From positions 413,307 through 477,306 of the forward strand of contig MKVW01000004.1 in the NCBI GenBank assembly GCA_001898965.1: DNA of 64,000 bases, given 5' to 3'. The translations under genes were made by a program, and so were the position numbers. This stretch comes from Rhizobiales bacterium 62-17. GTDB lineage: Bacteria > Pseudomonadota > Alphaproteobacteria > Rhizobiales > Beijerinckiaceae. The notes beneath the pieces were generated by a model that was not told where the DNA came from, did not search any database, and saw nothing but the letters and a program-made list of their open reading frames with translations. This document shows positions 18,659-27,030 of this stretch, piece by piece. How positions within the stretch are numbered: the first letter of the stretch is position 1; each line of letters starts with the position of its first letter.

Positions 18659-19054
18659 GTGACCGTGGACTATAAAACTGACGAGCGGGTGCTGAACGCA
18701 GCCATCATGGAGCACCCATGGATGGATTTCTATCTGGTGAGCCTTGACGAAACCCGCGCACTCGTTAGGGGCACGCTGGATATAAGTTATGGCTATCAGT
18801 TGCAAATAGAGTTCATCGGCGTGGGTTACATCGACTGCCCAGCCAGTTGGAAGACGAATACGGGCAAGCGGGTCTTTTCTAAGCCTTCGCCCGAGACGCT
18901 GCCGGACGAGATGCGCCAGCGCCTGTTCGACAACAACGGCGGCGACGTGTTCCGCTTCGCAGTGGATGGCTTTCACGGCCCTTGGTTTGCGCATATCGTG
19001 GCTAGGGAAATGCGGTTCAAAAGCTCCTTAGGACAAGCATATCTGCCTTGGTAG
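18659..19054 (+). CDS. Hypothetical protein of unknown family
   Basis: 131 residues if it starts at the GTG at 18659, which directly follows the L,D-transpeptidase stop. An internal ATG at 18707 would give a shorter form. Recognisable features are few: an aromatic-rich segment MEHPWMDFYLVSLDETRALVR around residue 17, then a beta-rich middle (SYGYQLQIEFIGVGYIDC). No signal peptide or membrane segment is seen. Base composition is visibly less GC-rich than neighbouring genes, suggesting acquisition or weak selection. I do not recognise the family; the tight junction with the upstream gene is the main reason to accept it. Confidence 0.5.
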   Translation: MTVDYKTDERVLNAAIMEHPWMDFYLVSLDETRALVRGTLDISYGYQLQIEFIGVGYIDCPASWKTNTGKRVFSKPSPETLPDEMRQRLFDNNGGDVFRFAVDGFHGPWFAHIVAREMRFKSSLGQAYLPW

Positions 19055-19252
19055 GGACGACTGGGTCGCCGGCTCTCGCAAAACGCAAGCAGTGCACCCC
19101 GGCGAACTGGAGCGGACCGCTGCATAGCGCTCGCGGCCAAAAGTTGCCCAGGCAACACTGTTTTGATTCAAGGCTTCCATCTGGGGATAGGCTTGCGCGA
19201 ACGGACTGGTCTGACCGATAAGAAATGGATGCCCTTTGTCCACGAGTTCTAG

Positions 19253-20044
19253 CTAGCGGATGAACCGGTCCAGCAGCGGCAGACTGAACACCACCGACAT
19301 CGCGATCAGCACATAAGCGGCGATGCGATACTGGCTGTCCGACGTGCCTTTGAAGACGCGCGCACCCAAAGCCAGACCGATGGAATAGAGCGGCCAGGCG
19401 ATCAAAGCGTAGATCAAGACATCAAAGGTGAAGAGCCCGTTGAAGAAAAACACCACGTCGGTCGAGAACGAGGCGAAGGCGTAGAACACCATGATATTGG
19501 CGCGCACCACGGTGGCCTCCGCCGTGCTCGACAGCCAATAGGCAATGACCAGCGGCCCCGACACGCCGGTCGCGCCTCCGGTGAGGCCGGCCCCCAGCCC
19601 CACCACGGTCGAGGCCAGCGGCGTCGGCCTGCCGCGATAGCGCCAGCCGGTCATCAGCACGATGAGCATGATCGAAACCAGCCCGGCCATGATCCAGCGC
19701 AACACGAGCGGATCGGTCGTCTTCAGTACCCAGGTGCCGACCGGCAGCATGACGATCGCCGCGATGGCCATCGGCGCCACCTCGCGCCAGCGGCTCTTAG
19801 GCAGATAGGTGAAACCATAAGGCGTCGCGCTAAACAGATCGAACAGATAGAACACAGCCACGGCCTTGCGCGGCCCCAGCACCGCCGCCGTCAGCGGGAT
19901 GAAAATCAACGCCCCGCCGAAGCCGGAAAAGCCGCGCGTAATGCCCGAGATGAAGACGATACAGGCGACGAACCAGGTGGTCGGCTGCGCCAAAAGCCCC
20001 GTGATTTCGTGGCCGAGCGAAACCAACCACTGACTATCGATCAT
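19253..20044 (-). CDS. Sulfite exporter TauE/SafE family permease
   Basis: 263-residue inner-membrane protein with about eight hydrophobic segments, the typical two-repeat TauE/SafE (DUF81) fold. The first repeat has the marker GFSGFGGALIFIPL and the second GLGAGLTGGATGVSGPLVIAYWL. Family members export or import small organosulfur or organic anions, but the substrate here cannot be read from sequence. The ATG at 20044 is used. It is divergent from ruvC, 64 bases apart. A second paralogue lies at 47648-48409. Confidence 0.88.
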   Translation of the reverse strand: MIDSQWLVSLGHEITGLLAQPTTWFVACIVFISGITRGFSGFGGALIFIPLTAAVLGPRKAVAVFYLFDLFSATPYGFTYLPKSRWREVAPMAIAAIVMLPVGTWVLKTTDPLVLRWIMAGLVSIMLIVLMTGWRYRGRPTPLASTVVGLGAGLTGGATGVSGPLVIAYWLSSTAEATVVRANIMVFYAFASFSTDVVFFFNGLFTFDVLIYALIAWPLYSIGLALGARVFKGTSDSQYRIAAYVLIAMSVVFSLPLLDRFIR

Positions 20045-20108
20045 GCGGCACTCCGGCGGCCGGCCCCCCTGCTAGCGGCCAATGGCCGAAGGCTGATATG
20101 AACACCCT

Positions 20109-20648
20109 ATGTCCTCCCAGGCGATTCGCATCCTTGGTATCGACCCCGGCCTGCGCAATCTCGGCTGGGGCATCGTCGAATCGGCAGGCTCGCGCCTGAC
20201 ATTCGTCGCGTGCGGATCTATCCATTCGGACGCTGCCCTAACGCTGGGTGAGCGTCTACGGCAACTCCATCTCGGTCTAGCAGATGTTCTGCGGCTGCAT
20301 AGCCCCGAAGAAGCCGCCGTCGAAGAAACCTTCGTCAACCGCGACCCACAATCGGCCCTGAAACTCGGTCAGGCGCGCGGCATCGCGCTCGTGGTGCCGG
20401 CCCTCGCCGGCATTCCCGTGGCCGAATATGCCGCCAATCTGATCAAGAAAACCGTGGTTGGCGCCGGCCATGCGGAAAAGCGGCAGGTGGCGATGATGAT
20501 CAAGGTGCTGCTGCCAAAAGCTGACGCGCGCAGCCCCGATGCTGCCGATGCGCTCGCCGTTGCCATTTGCCATGCGCAGCATCGTGGCGCACACTCGCGC
20601 CTCGCTGCCCTCCTGCCGACAGCCCGCAAAATCGGCCAAAACGTTTAG
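20109..20648 (+). CDS. ruvC: Crossover junction endodeoxyribonuclease RuvC
   Basis: 179 residues. RuvC resolves Holliday junctions with RuvAB during recombination repair. Intact motifs: [17 protein letters not shown] with the first catalytic Asp, the Glu in [23 protein letters not shown], and the C-terminal [16 protein letters not shown] with the last acidic residues. It lies alone: ruvA and ruvB, usually directly downstream in related genomes, are not here; an MFS transporter follows. Start ATG at 20109. Confidence 0.95.
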   Translation: MSSQAIRILGIDPGLRNLGWGIVESAGSRLTFVACGSIHSDAALTLGERLRQLHLGLADVLRLHSPEEAAVEETFVNRDPQSALKLGQARGIALVVPALAGIPVAEYAANLIKKTVVGAGHAEKRQVAMMIKVLLPKADARSPDAADALAVAICHAQHRGAHSRLAALLPTARKIGQNV

Positions 20649-20710
20649 TCATTTTGACGTCGCCAAAGACACAATAAAGACGCGTCAAAAAGAAAGCCTA
20701 GAGCACCCTC

Positions 20711-21907
20711 ATGCAACAGATGGATTCCACAACGTCCTGGCGGCGTCTTTGCGCCGCTATCGTCATCGGCACGATCGGTTCGATCGGCATGTGGTCGTTC
20801 GTCGTTGCTTTGCCGGCCGTGCAGGCCGATTTCGCCGTGCAGCGCAGCCAAGCCTCGCTGCCCTATACATTGACCATGGTCGGCTTTGCCTTTGGCGGCG
20901 TCTTCATGGGCCGCCTCGCCGACCGCTTCGGCGTTTTCGTGCCGCTGCTGATCGGCGCCCTCGCCCTGTCGCTCGGCTATATCGCATCCTCGATGATGCC
21001 GACGCTGCCTTTATACGCTTTGATGCACATCATCGTCGGCTTCGGCGCTTCCGCCAGTTTCGCGCCAATCATGGCCGATATCTCGCTCTGGTTCGCACGT
21101 CGGCGCGGCATTGCCGTGGCGCTCGCCTCCGTCGGCAATTATCTCGCCGGCACCCTGTGGCCACCGCTGCTGCAAGCTTTCATCGCCACGCAGGGGTGGC
21201 GCACGGTGCATTTCGCCGTCGGCATCGCCTGCCTCGTCACCTTGCTACCGCTGGCCTTTTTGATGCGGGAGCGCCCCTCCGCGGAAGCCCGCACCGCAAC
21301 GGCACCCGCCTCGAAGTTCGGCCGGCTTGAACTGTCGCAGAACGCGCTTCTCGTGCTGCTCATCATCGCCGGCGTTGCCTGTTGCGTCGCCATGGCGATG
21401 CCGCAAGTCCATATCGTCGCTTATTGCGCCGATCTCGGCTATGGCCCGGCGCGCGGCGCCGAAATGCTCTCCGCCATGCTCGGCTTCGGCATCATCAGCC
21501 GTATCGCCGCCGGCTTCATCGCCGATCGCATCGGCGGACTTTCCGCTTTGATCATCAGCTCGACCCTGCAAGGCATCGCGCTGTTCTTCTATCTGTTCTT
21601 TGACGGGCTAGCGTCGCTCTACGTCATTTCGGCGCTGTTCGGCTTGTTCCAGGGCGGCCTGGTGCCGATGTATGCGGTCATCGTGCGCGAATATTTCCCG
21701 GCCTCGAAAGCGGGCGCGACGCTTGGTTTGATCATCATGGCGACTTTGTTCGGCATGGCTTTCGGCGGCTGGTTCTCCGGCCTCATCTTTGACTGGACCG
21801 GCTCCTATCGTCTCGCCTTCCTCAACGGCCTGTTGTGGAACCTGATCAACGTGGCGATCGTCGCCTTCCTGCTGTTCAAGCGCAAGTTCACCACCCAGCC
21901 GGCCTGA
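20711..21907 (+). CDS. MFS transporter (12-TM)
   Basis: 398 residues with two bundles of six hydrophobic segments. The MFS loop-2/3 signature appears as GGVFMGRLADRFGVFVPLLIG (about residues 57-77), and a second-half counterpart is FIADRIGGLSALIIS. The overall shape resembles the oxalate/formate or monocarboxylate antiporter-like MFS_1 group often annotated with small-anion transport; the substrate is not determinable. It follows ruvC by 62 bases and is convergent with the diguanylate cyclase with only three bases between stops. Confidence 0.85.
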   Translation: MQQMDSTTSWRRLCAAIVIGTIGSIGMWSFVVALPAVQADFAVQRSQASLPYTLTMVGFAFGGVFMGRLADRFGVFVPLLIGALALSLGYIASSMMPTLPLYALMHIIVGFGASASFAPIMADISLWFARRRGIAVALASVGNYLAGTLWPPLLQAFIATQGWRTVHFAVGIACLVTLLPLAFLMRERPSAEARTATAPASKFGRLELSQNALLVLLIIAGVACCVAMAMPQVHIVAYCADLGYGPARGAEMLSAMLGFGIISRIAAGFIADRIGGLSALIISSTLQGIALFFYLFFDGLASLYVISALFGLFQGGLVPMYAVIVREYFPASKAGATLGLIIMATLFGMAFGGWFSGLIFDWTGSYRLAFLNGLLWNLINVAIVAFLLFKRKFTTQPA

Positions 21908-21910
21908 GCC

Positions 21911-23152
21911 TCAATGCTGGCTTTGCGGCCGTGACGTCGCGATATGGGTGGAGAGTTCGCGCGTCACCATGATGCGATCCTCGCCCGCCGACGTCAGGTC
22001 CTTCTGCCACACCGCATAGCAACTGCGATCGCGCTTGGCCGCATAGAGCGCCGCATCGGCCCGGCGCAGCACCAGATCAAAATCAGTTCCCGCCTCGGGC
22101 AGGAAAGCGATACCGATGCTGATCGTACTCGACACGTTTTCTCCTAGAACCGCAAACGGTTCGCGGAAACTCTCGTTGATGCGCTCGGCCAGATGCAGCA
22201 CCATGTCGTCGGAGGGAAAACTCTCGACCAGGAGCACGAATTCATCTCCACCGAGGCGCGCAACGAAATCCGTCTGTCGCGTGATCTCGCGCAGCCTCTT
22301 GGCCGCCTGGACGAGGATCACATCGCCCGCTTCGTGACCCATGCGATCGTTGATCGTCTTGAAATGATCGAGATCGAAATAGAACAGCGCCAGTCGGGCG
22401 GGATCGGCCTGCTGCTCGGTTAGCCGATCCGACAAATGCGCCTTGAAGGCGAGCCGGTTTGGCAGACCGGTCAGAAAATCCATGCGCGCGGCTTCTTCAT
22501 CGATCACATGATTGACGACACGCGCGCCCAGTTGACTGGCGAAGCGAGCCCCCGTGGTCAGAAGAACGGCGGTGTAGACCACCAGGAGGCCGGCGAGCAG
22601 AAAGCTGGTGGCATGACCGAGCGAAGCGATGGCCGTCGCCGAACCGACGACGATCGGCACGATGAACGCCAGCATCGCCGCCGGCACCGCCGCCAGCGTG
22701 AAGGCGCCGCCAAAAATCATCCCCACGACAATGCAGGTGATGATCAATTGCTCGTCCGGCGAAGCCTTGCCGAAATAAAGGAAGGGGATCGCTGCCCACA
22801 CAATGCCGAAAAAGAGGCCGCGCATGATGGCAAGACGGATGCCGCGCGATGAAGCACTGGCGGGCCGCACCCTGTGACGCCGCCGCAGCCGCCACAGAAA
22901 GAACCAGGCGGAGGTTCCGATGATCACCGCCGTCCAAACATTCAAAAACGGGTCAGCCAGCCGATCGAGGCCGATGCGCACCACCAGCGCATTGAAGATC
23001 GCCGCCAGCATGACCACCGGCGAATTGTTGGCGATCGCATTGATCTGCACCGCCCTGATCCGACCTGCGGTGGCCGGAGGCAATGGGGCACCCGTTGGCC
23101 GAGGACTCCCCTCCAGCCATTGGCGCACGATGGTCAGCACCGAAACTGTCAT
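21911..23152 (-). CDS. Membrane-bound diguanylate cyclase (GGDEF)
   Basis: 413 residues. Six hydrophobic segments in residues ~45-200 form a membrane sensor domain, followed by a GGDEF domain (about 215-390) that makes cyclic di-GMP from two GTP. The active-site loop is a canonical GGDEF at 301-305, with the product-inhibition I-site RQTD at 292-295 at the usual spacing and the DFLTGLPNRLAF metal/GTP segment at 225-236. So it should be active and feedback-inhibited. No EAL domain. Its stop faces the MFS gene. ATG at 23152 preceded by a GGCGGTGA-like site. Confidence 0.92.
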   Translation of the reverse strand: MTVSVLTIVRQWLEGSPRPTGAPLPPATAGRIRAVQINAIANNSPVVMLAAIFNALVVRIGLDRLADPFLNVWTAVIIGTSAWFFLWRLRRRHRVRPASASSRGIRLAIMRGLFFGIVWAAIPFLYFGKASPDEQLIITCIVVGMIFGGAFTLAAVPAAMLAFIVPIVVGSATAIASLGHATSFLLAGLLVVYTAVLLTTGARFASQLGARVVNHVIDEEAARMDFLTGLPNRLAFKAHLSDRLTEQQADPARLALFYFDLDHFKTINDRMGHEAGDVILVQAAKRLREITRQTDFVARLGGDEFVLLVESFPSDDMVLHLAERINESFREPFAVLGENVSSTISIGIAFLPEAGTDFDLVLRRADAALYAAKRDRSCYAVWQKDLTSAGEDRIMVTRELSTHIATSRPQSQH

Positions 23153-23502
23153 TTCACCGCCTATACCCCCGTGCGGCAGCGCAGCCCCATTTATGCCGGC
23201 AGTATGAACGTCCGCAGCTAAGGACTCGTTACGAAATTGCCGATTTCAGCGCGAGTCATTTCCGAAGTGCCTATGATTAGAGATGGTTAACGACAACGTT
23301 ACATAGCCGCTCCGCCCGCAATCGCGCACGACGGCTGGTAACCAACCCGCCACAATCTTCGAATGCTTTGGACGATATTTCGCCGGCTTTGAATGGCCTA
23401 ATTCATTGAAACCAGGTGATTCGCGGCCCTGAGGCCCAGGCCATCTGGCACGCCAAGGGCGGCGCCCGGAAACCTCCGGACGGCCCAGACAGGACAACGA
23501 CG
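23153..23502. other. 350-base intergenic stretch
   Basis: Between the diguanylate cyclase start and the small hypothetical gene. It should carry the promoter of both. I see the palindromic words GTTAAC and AACGTT near 23288-23305 but no clear operator, RNA or repeat. Confidence 0.4.
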
Positions 23503-23805
23503 ATGCGTCCGATGGTTAACGGCGATCCCTGGATCGCCAGCAAAGTGAGTGAAGGGACCAACGACATCTGGGCCGAGGGTCCGGCGGTCCTGCGTCTGCG
23601 CATGCTCGAACTGAAATTCGGCCTCCGCTCACGCCGGCTGACGGCCCAGGCGCGCCAGGATACGGAGCAAGCCCTGCAGACCATGCGCCAGGCCGTCCTC
23701 GATCGTCCGCCCCACAGCTTCGCCGACCTCGTCGCCAAATTGCAGACGTTCAGCGAGAGCAACGCTGAGAAAAGCACCGCAAGCGACGACAACATCTTCG
23801 GCTGA
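23503..23805 (+). CDS. Small hypothetical protein
   Basis: 100 residues from the ATG at 23503, which has AGGA eight bases upstream; a GTG at 23416 could extend it by 29 residues that look non-conserved. Mostly helical, with a charged central part (RLRMLELKFGLRSRRLTAQARQDTEQALQTMRQAV). No signal or membrane segment and no family I recognise. The ribosome site and the coding-like composition support it moderately; neighbours give no functional hint. Confidence 0.5.
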   Translation: MRPMVNGDPWIASKVSEGTNDIWAEGPAVLRLRMLELKFGLRSRRLTAQARQDTEQALQTMRQAVLDRPPHSFADLVAKLQTFSESNAEKSTASDDNIFG

Positions 23806-24015
23806 ACACCGAGGCCTCCTAAGCCCCATCCCCAGGACGTTTCCAGCTTCTAACCTGAGCGCGGCTGTGTCATGGTCGCGCGACAACAATAAGCTCGAGG
23901 AAACGATGCCACGCTTGCTCCCCCTGTCCCGCCACCACGTTCAGTCCCGTCGCTACCTGCTGCGCGCGTAGGCGCTCATGTCCAACCGGCATGACGCTAG
24001 GTCGGAGCACCGGCC

Positions 24016-25275
24016 GTGACGGATGGAGCACGACAGAGATCCTCGATCCGGCGAGCGCTTTCCCATCGCAATTTCGCGATCTTCGAAGCCGGCTTGCTGC
24101 CGCACTATCTGACAGGCTGGATTCAACGGGTCGGCGCCGGCTGGCTCGCCTGGGAATTGACCGAATCCCCCGCTTGGCTCGGGGTCATCGCCGCCGCCGA
24201 TCTCGCGCCGATGCTCGTCCTCGCGCCCTTGGCCGGCGCCTGGACCGACCGGGTCAATCCGCTGCCGCTGATCCGGCTAGCGCAAGCCATGATCGTCGTC
24301 CAGGCCGTGGCGATGTCAGCTCTCACCTATGCCGGCTGGATGTCGATCGAAATGCTGCTGGCGCTGACGATTTTCGTCGGTTGCATCTATCCGTTCCACT
24401 CCTCGGCACGCCAGTCGATCATTCCCGCGACCATCGCGCGTGAGGACTTCGCGCCGGCAGTGGCGCTCGATTCGGCCTCGTTCCATTCCACCCGTTTCGT
24501 CGGCCCGGCCATCGCCGCCCTGATCATTCCGCTCTACGATGTGCAAGGCACGTTCGTCGCCCATATCTTCGGCAGCGCCATCTGCCTCATCAGCCTGCTC
24601 CTGCTGCGGCTGAAACCGCCGGATCGGTCGCAGGCGCGCGGCCGCAATCTCCTCGCCCAGGTCGTCGACAGCATGGCTTACGCGACCCGCCACAACGGCC
24701 TGCGCCCCATCCTGCTACTGCTCACCTTCGCCTCGGTCTGCGTGCGTCCGCTGCAGGACATGCTGCCCGGCTTTGCCGGCGATGTCTTTCAAGGCGGCGC
24801 CCGCGAACTCGCCTGGATGTCATCGAGCGTCGGCGTCGGCGCCATGATAGGCGCCTTCTATATCGCCTGGCGGGGCGGCCTCGCCGGCCTCACGCGTATC
24901 ACCATGATCGGCTATGCCGGCTCGGGACTGGCGGCGCTGGCTTTCGTCGCCACACAAAACATCTGGATCGGCCTGCTCGGCTGCGCGGGCATCGGCTTCT
25001 TCCTCAACATCATGTCGACCAGCACGCAGGCCTTGATGCAGCTTGCCACCGATGACGCGATGCGCGGTCGCGTCATGTCGCTCTATCTGGTGATCTATCG
25101 CGGCATGCCAGCTGCCGGCGCCCTGCTGATCGGTTTCATCTCCAGCCTGTTCGGCCTCAGAATAGCCGGCGCGCTGGTGGCTTTGGTCAGCCTCGCCTTC
25201 CTGCTGACGATCTTGCCGAAACAGGCCGCGATCGCCGCCAGTTTCGAACATCCGCCACGCCGGCCGCAGACGTAA
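24016..25275 (+). CDS. MFS transporter of the EntS/MFS_3 type
   Basis: 419 residues, GTG start. The order of segments and motifs (LSHRNFAIFEAGLLPHYLTGWIQRVGAGWLAWELT, LAPLAGAWTDRVNPLPLI) matches the MFS_3 group that includes the enterobactin exporter EntS, a family of drug/siderophore exporters. Twelve hydrophobic segments are visible. It precedes the cysteine hydrolase by 71 bases on the same strand; whether it belongs to that transcript is unclear. Substrate unknown. Confidence 0.83.
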   Translation: MTDGARQRSSIRRALSHRNFAIFEAGLLPHYLTGWIQRVGAGWLAWELTESPAWLGVIAAADLAPMLVLAPLAGAWTDRVNPLPLIRLAQAMIVVQAVAMSALTYAGWMSIEMLLALTIFVGCIYPFHSSARQSIIPATIAREDFAPAVALDSASFHSTRFVGPAIAALIIPLYDVQGTFVAHIFGSAICLISLLLLRLKPPDRSQARGRNLLAQVVDSMAYATRHNGLRPILLLLTFASVCVRPLQDMLPGFAGDVFQGGARELAWMSSSVGVGAMIGAFYIAWRGGLAGLTRITMIGYAGSGLAALAFVATQNIWIGLLGCAGIGFFLNIMSTSTQALMQLATDDAMRGRVMSLYLVIYRGMPAAGALLIGFISSLFGLRIAGALVALVSLAFLLTILPKQAAIAASFEHPPRRPQT

Positions 25276-25346
25276 GCATGACAAGGTAGACAGATCGCCC
25301 AGGCGATCTATGATGACTTGAACAACGACAAACAAAGGAGGATCGC

Positions 25347-26042
25347 ATGAAGGAATGGATGAAAATCGTTCCGGCCGAGGAGCGCAAAGCCTACGAATCC
25401 GGTGGCTTCATGGGCAGCCAGGAGATCGGCAAGCGCACGGCGCTCATCGTCGTCGATGTCACCTACGGTTTCACCGGCTCGCGCGGCCTCACGCTGCAAG
25501 AGGCGATCAAGGAATTCGGCCCCGCCTGCGGCCCGGCGTCCTGGGAAGCCATGCCGCGCATCGCGCAGCTCATCGCCATGTTCCGCGATCTCGGCCGGCC
25601 GGTCGTCTACACGCGCGGCCATGCCTACGACACCCAGTTCTCCGGCCATGCCACCAAGAGCAAGCGGGCACTGAAGTATGATGGCAAGTTCGGCGAGTTC
25701 CCGCCCGACATCGCCCCGCACGACGACGAGTGGATTCTCGACAAGACCAAGGCCAGCGCCTTCTTCCAGACGCCGCTCGCCGCCTATCTGGTACGCCAGC
25801 AGATCGATACGGTGGTGATCTGCGGTGTCTCCACGTCGGGCTGTGTGCGCGCATCGGTGGTCGATGCTTTCTCCAATGGCTTCTCGACCTTCGTGGTCGA
25901 CGACTGCTGTTTCGACCGGTCGAACTTCGCCCATTGCGCCAATCTGTTCGACATGAACGCCAAATATGCCACCGTCGTTTCGCTGAACGAATTGGAAGTG
26001 GCGCTGCTCGGCAAGCAGATGGAGCCCGCCAAGGCCAATTGA
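25347..26042 (+). CDS. Isochorismatase-like cysteine hydrolase
   Basis: 231 residues. The cysteine-hydrolase (isochorismatase-fold) triad is readable: Asp37 (ALIVVDV), Lys133 (WILDKTKASAF) and nucleophile Cys166 in VSTSGCVRAS, with the usual cis-peptide glycine region before it. Members include N-carbamoylsarcosine amidase, ureidoacrylate amidohydrolase RutB and biuret hydrolase, acting on C-N bonds of small amides. A clear AAAGGAGGA site precedes ATG 25347. A PuuE-like deacetylase starts 11 bases after its stop, so the pair is likely a pathway for a small nitrogenous compound. Exact substrate not assignable. Confidence 0.85.
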   Translation: MKEWMKIVPAEERKAYESGGFMGSQEIGKRTALIVVDVTYGFTGSRGLTLQEAIKEFGPACGPASWEAMPRIAQLIAMFRDLGRPVVYTRGHAYDTQFSGHATKSKRALKYDGKFGEFPPDIAPHDDEWILDKTKASAFFQTPLAAYLVRQQIDTVVICGVSTSGCVRASVVDAFSNGFSTFVVDDCCFDRSNFAHCANLFDMNAKYATVVSLNELEVALLGKQMEPAKAN

Positions 26043-26053
26043 CGAGCGGCGCG

Positions 26054-26884
26054 ATGCAGGACACTCCGTTTCCTTACTTTCCCTATCGCGCCATCGTCGA
26101 TCATCCGCCCGTGAGATGGCCAAACGGCGCGCGCATCGCCGTTTGGATCATTCCCAATATCGAACATTTCCACATCGAACGGCCCGGCCCGCAGCCGGAC
26201 ATCCGCAATCACAGCCGCCGCGACTATGGCAATCGCGTCGGCCTGTGGCGGCTGATCGAAGTGATGGAGAAATATGGCGTCAAAGGCACCGTCGCCTTGA
26301 ACGGCGAGATCGGCCTGCACTATCCGCGCATCATGGAAGAGCTCGTCCGGCTCGATTGGGAGCTGATGGGCCATGGCCTGACCAATTCGGCTTTGCTTGT
26401 CGACCTCAAAGAAGAAGCCGAACGCGCCACTATTTTCGAAACCAAACGCATCATCGAACAGCATGGCATGATCATGCAGGGCTGGCTCGGTCCTGGCCTC
26501 GGCGAAACCTGGAAAACGCTCGATCTGCTGAAACAGGCCGGCTGCACCTATGTCGCCGATTGGGTCAACGACGATCTGCCCTACCGGATGAACAACGGCC
26601 TCTATGCGATCCCCTATTCGCTCGAACTCAACGACATGCCGCTGTTCAACACGCCGAGCATTTCCAACGACGAATTCCTGCATCGCATCTGCGCGGCCTT
26701 CGACACGCTCTACCGCGAGGGCGAACGCGGCGGTCGCGTCATGGCGATCGCCCTGCATCCCTATCTGATCGGCACGCCCGCCCGGATCGGCATTCTCGAT
26801 CGGGCATTGCAATACATTTCGGCCCACGACCATGTCTGGTTCGCCCGCGGCGCGGAGATTATCGAGGCCTATCGGGCGCTATAG
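26054..26884 (+). CDS. Polysaccharide deacetylase-fold protein, PuuE/allantoinase-like
   Basis: 276 residues with a CE4 (NodB) fold of the PuuE type, a group including metal-independent allantoinases of purine degradation. Seen: ARIAVWIIPNIEHF at the N-terminus, the LMGHGLTNS block, and the characteristic C-terminal ALHPYLIGTPARIGILDRAL. No signal peptide, so cytoplasmic; this argues against a cell-wall role. It follows the cysteine hydrolase by 11 bases, and a transporter follows 146 bases later. Together they suggest opening of a ring or amide, by analogy with ureide pathways (inference). Confidence 0.78.
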   Translation: MQDTPFPYFPYRAIVDHPPVRWPNGARIAVWIIPNIEHFHIERPGPQPDIRNHSRRDYGNRVGLWRLIEVMEKYGVKGTVALNGEIGLHYPRIMEELVRLDWELMGHGLTNSALLVDLKEEAERATIFETKRIIEQHGMIMQGWLGPGLGETWKTLDLLKQAGCTYVADWVNDDLPYRMNNGLYAIPYSLELNDMPLFNTPSISNDEFLHRICAAFDTLYREGERGGRVMAIALHPYLIGTPARIGILDRALQYISAHDHVWFARGAEIIEAYRAL

Positions 26885-26943
26885 CGTTTCACAGCTCGAC
26901 TTAGTCGAGCGCCATGAAGACACGTCCAAATAAGAGAATCTAA

Positions 26944-26976
26944 GCAAAATCACGTTTCTACCGAAACGTGATTTGC
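26944..26976. repeat. Inverted repeat, 12-bp arms
   Basis: AAATCACGTTTC (26947-26958), loop TACC, GAAACGTGATTT (26963-26974), flanked by GC pairs with one bulged A. It lies between the PuuE-like gene and the MFS gene. It has no T tract on the plus strand (TTTGCTC follows), so it is a weak terminator candidate or an intergenic repeat unit. A related ATCACGTTTCT word is present in the prs upstream region (minus strand, about 6872-6882). A small additional hairpin (GCTCGAC-TTA-GTCGAGC) is at 26894-26910. Confidence 0.5.
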
Positions 26977-27030
26977 TCTGGAATCCGGCGTTTGACCTGA
27001 CGCAAGCAGGCTGCGACAAGCAGCACCAGC

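Noticed and set aside
19028-19243. 71-codon minus-strand frame downstream of the TauE gene
   Set aside because: It looked partly protein-like (GHPFLIGQTSPFAQAY), but it has no ribosome site, overlaps the unknown plus-strand gene and is at most a gene remnant.
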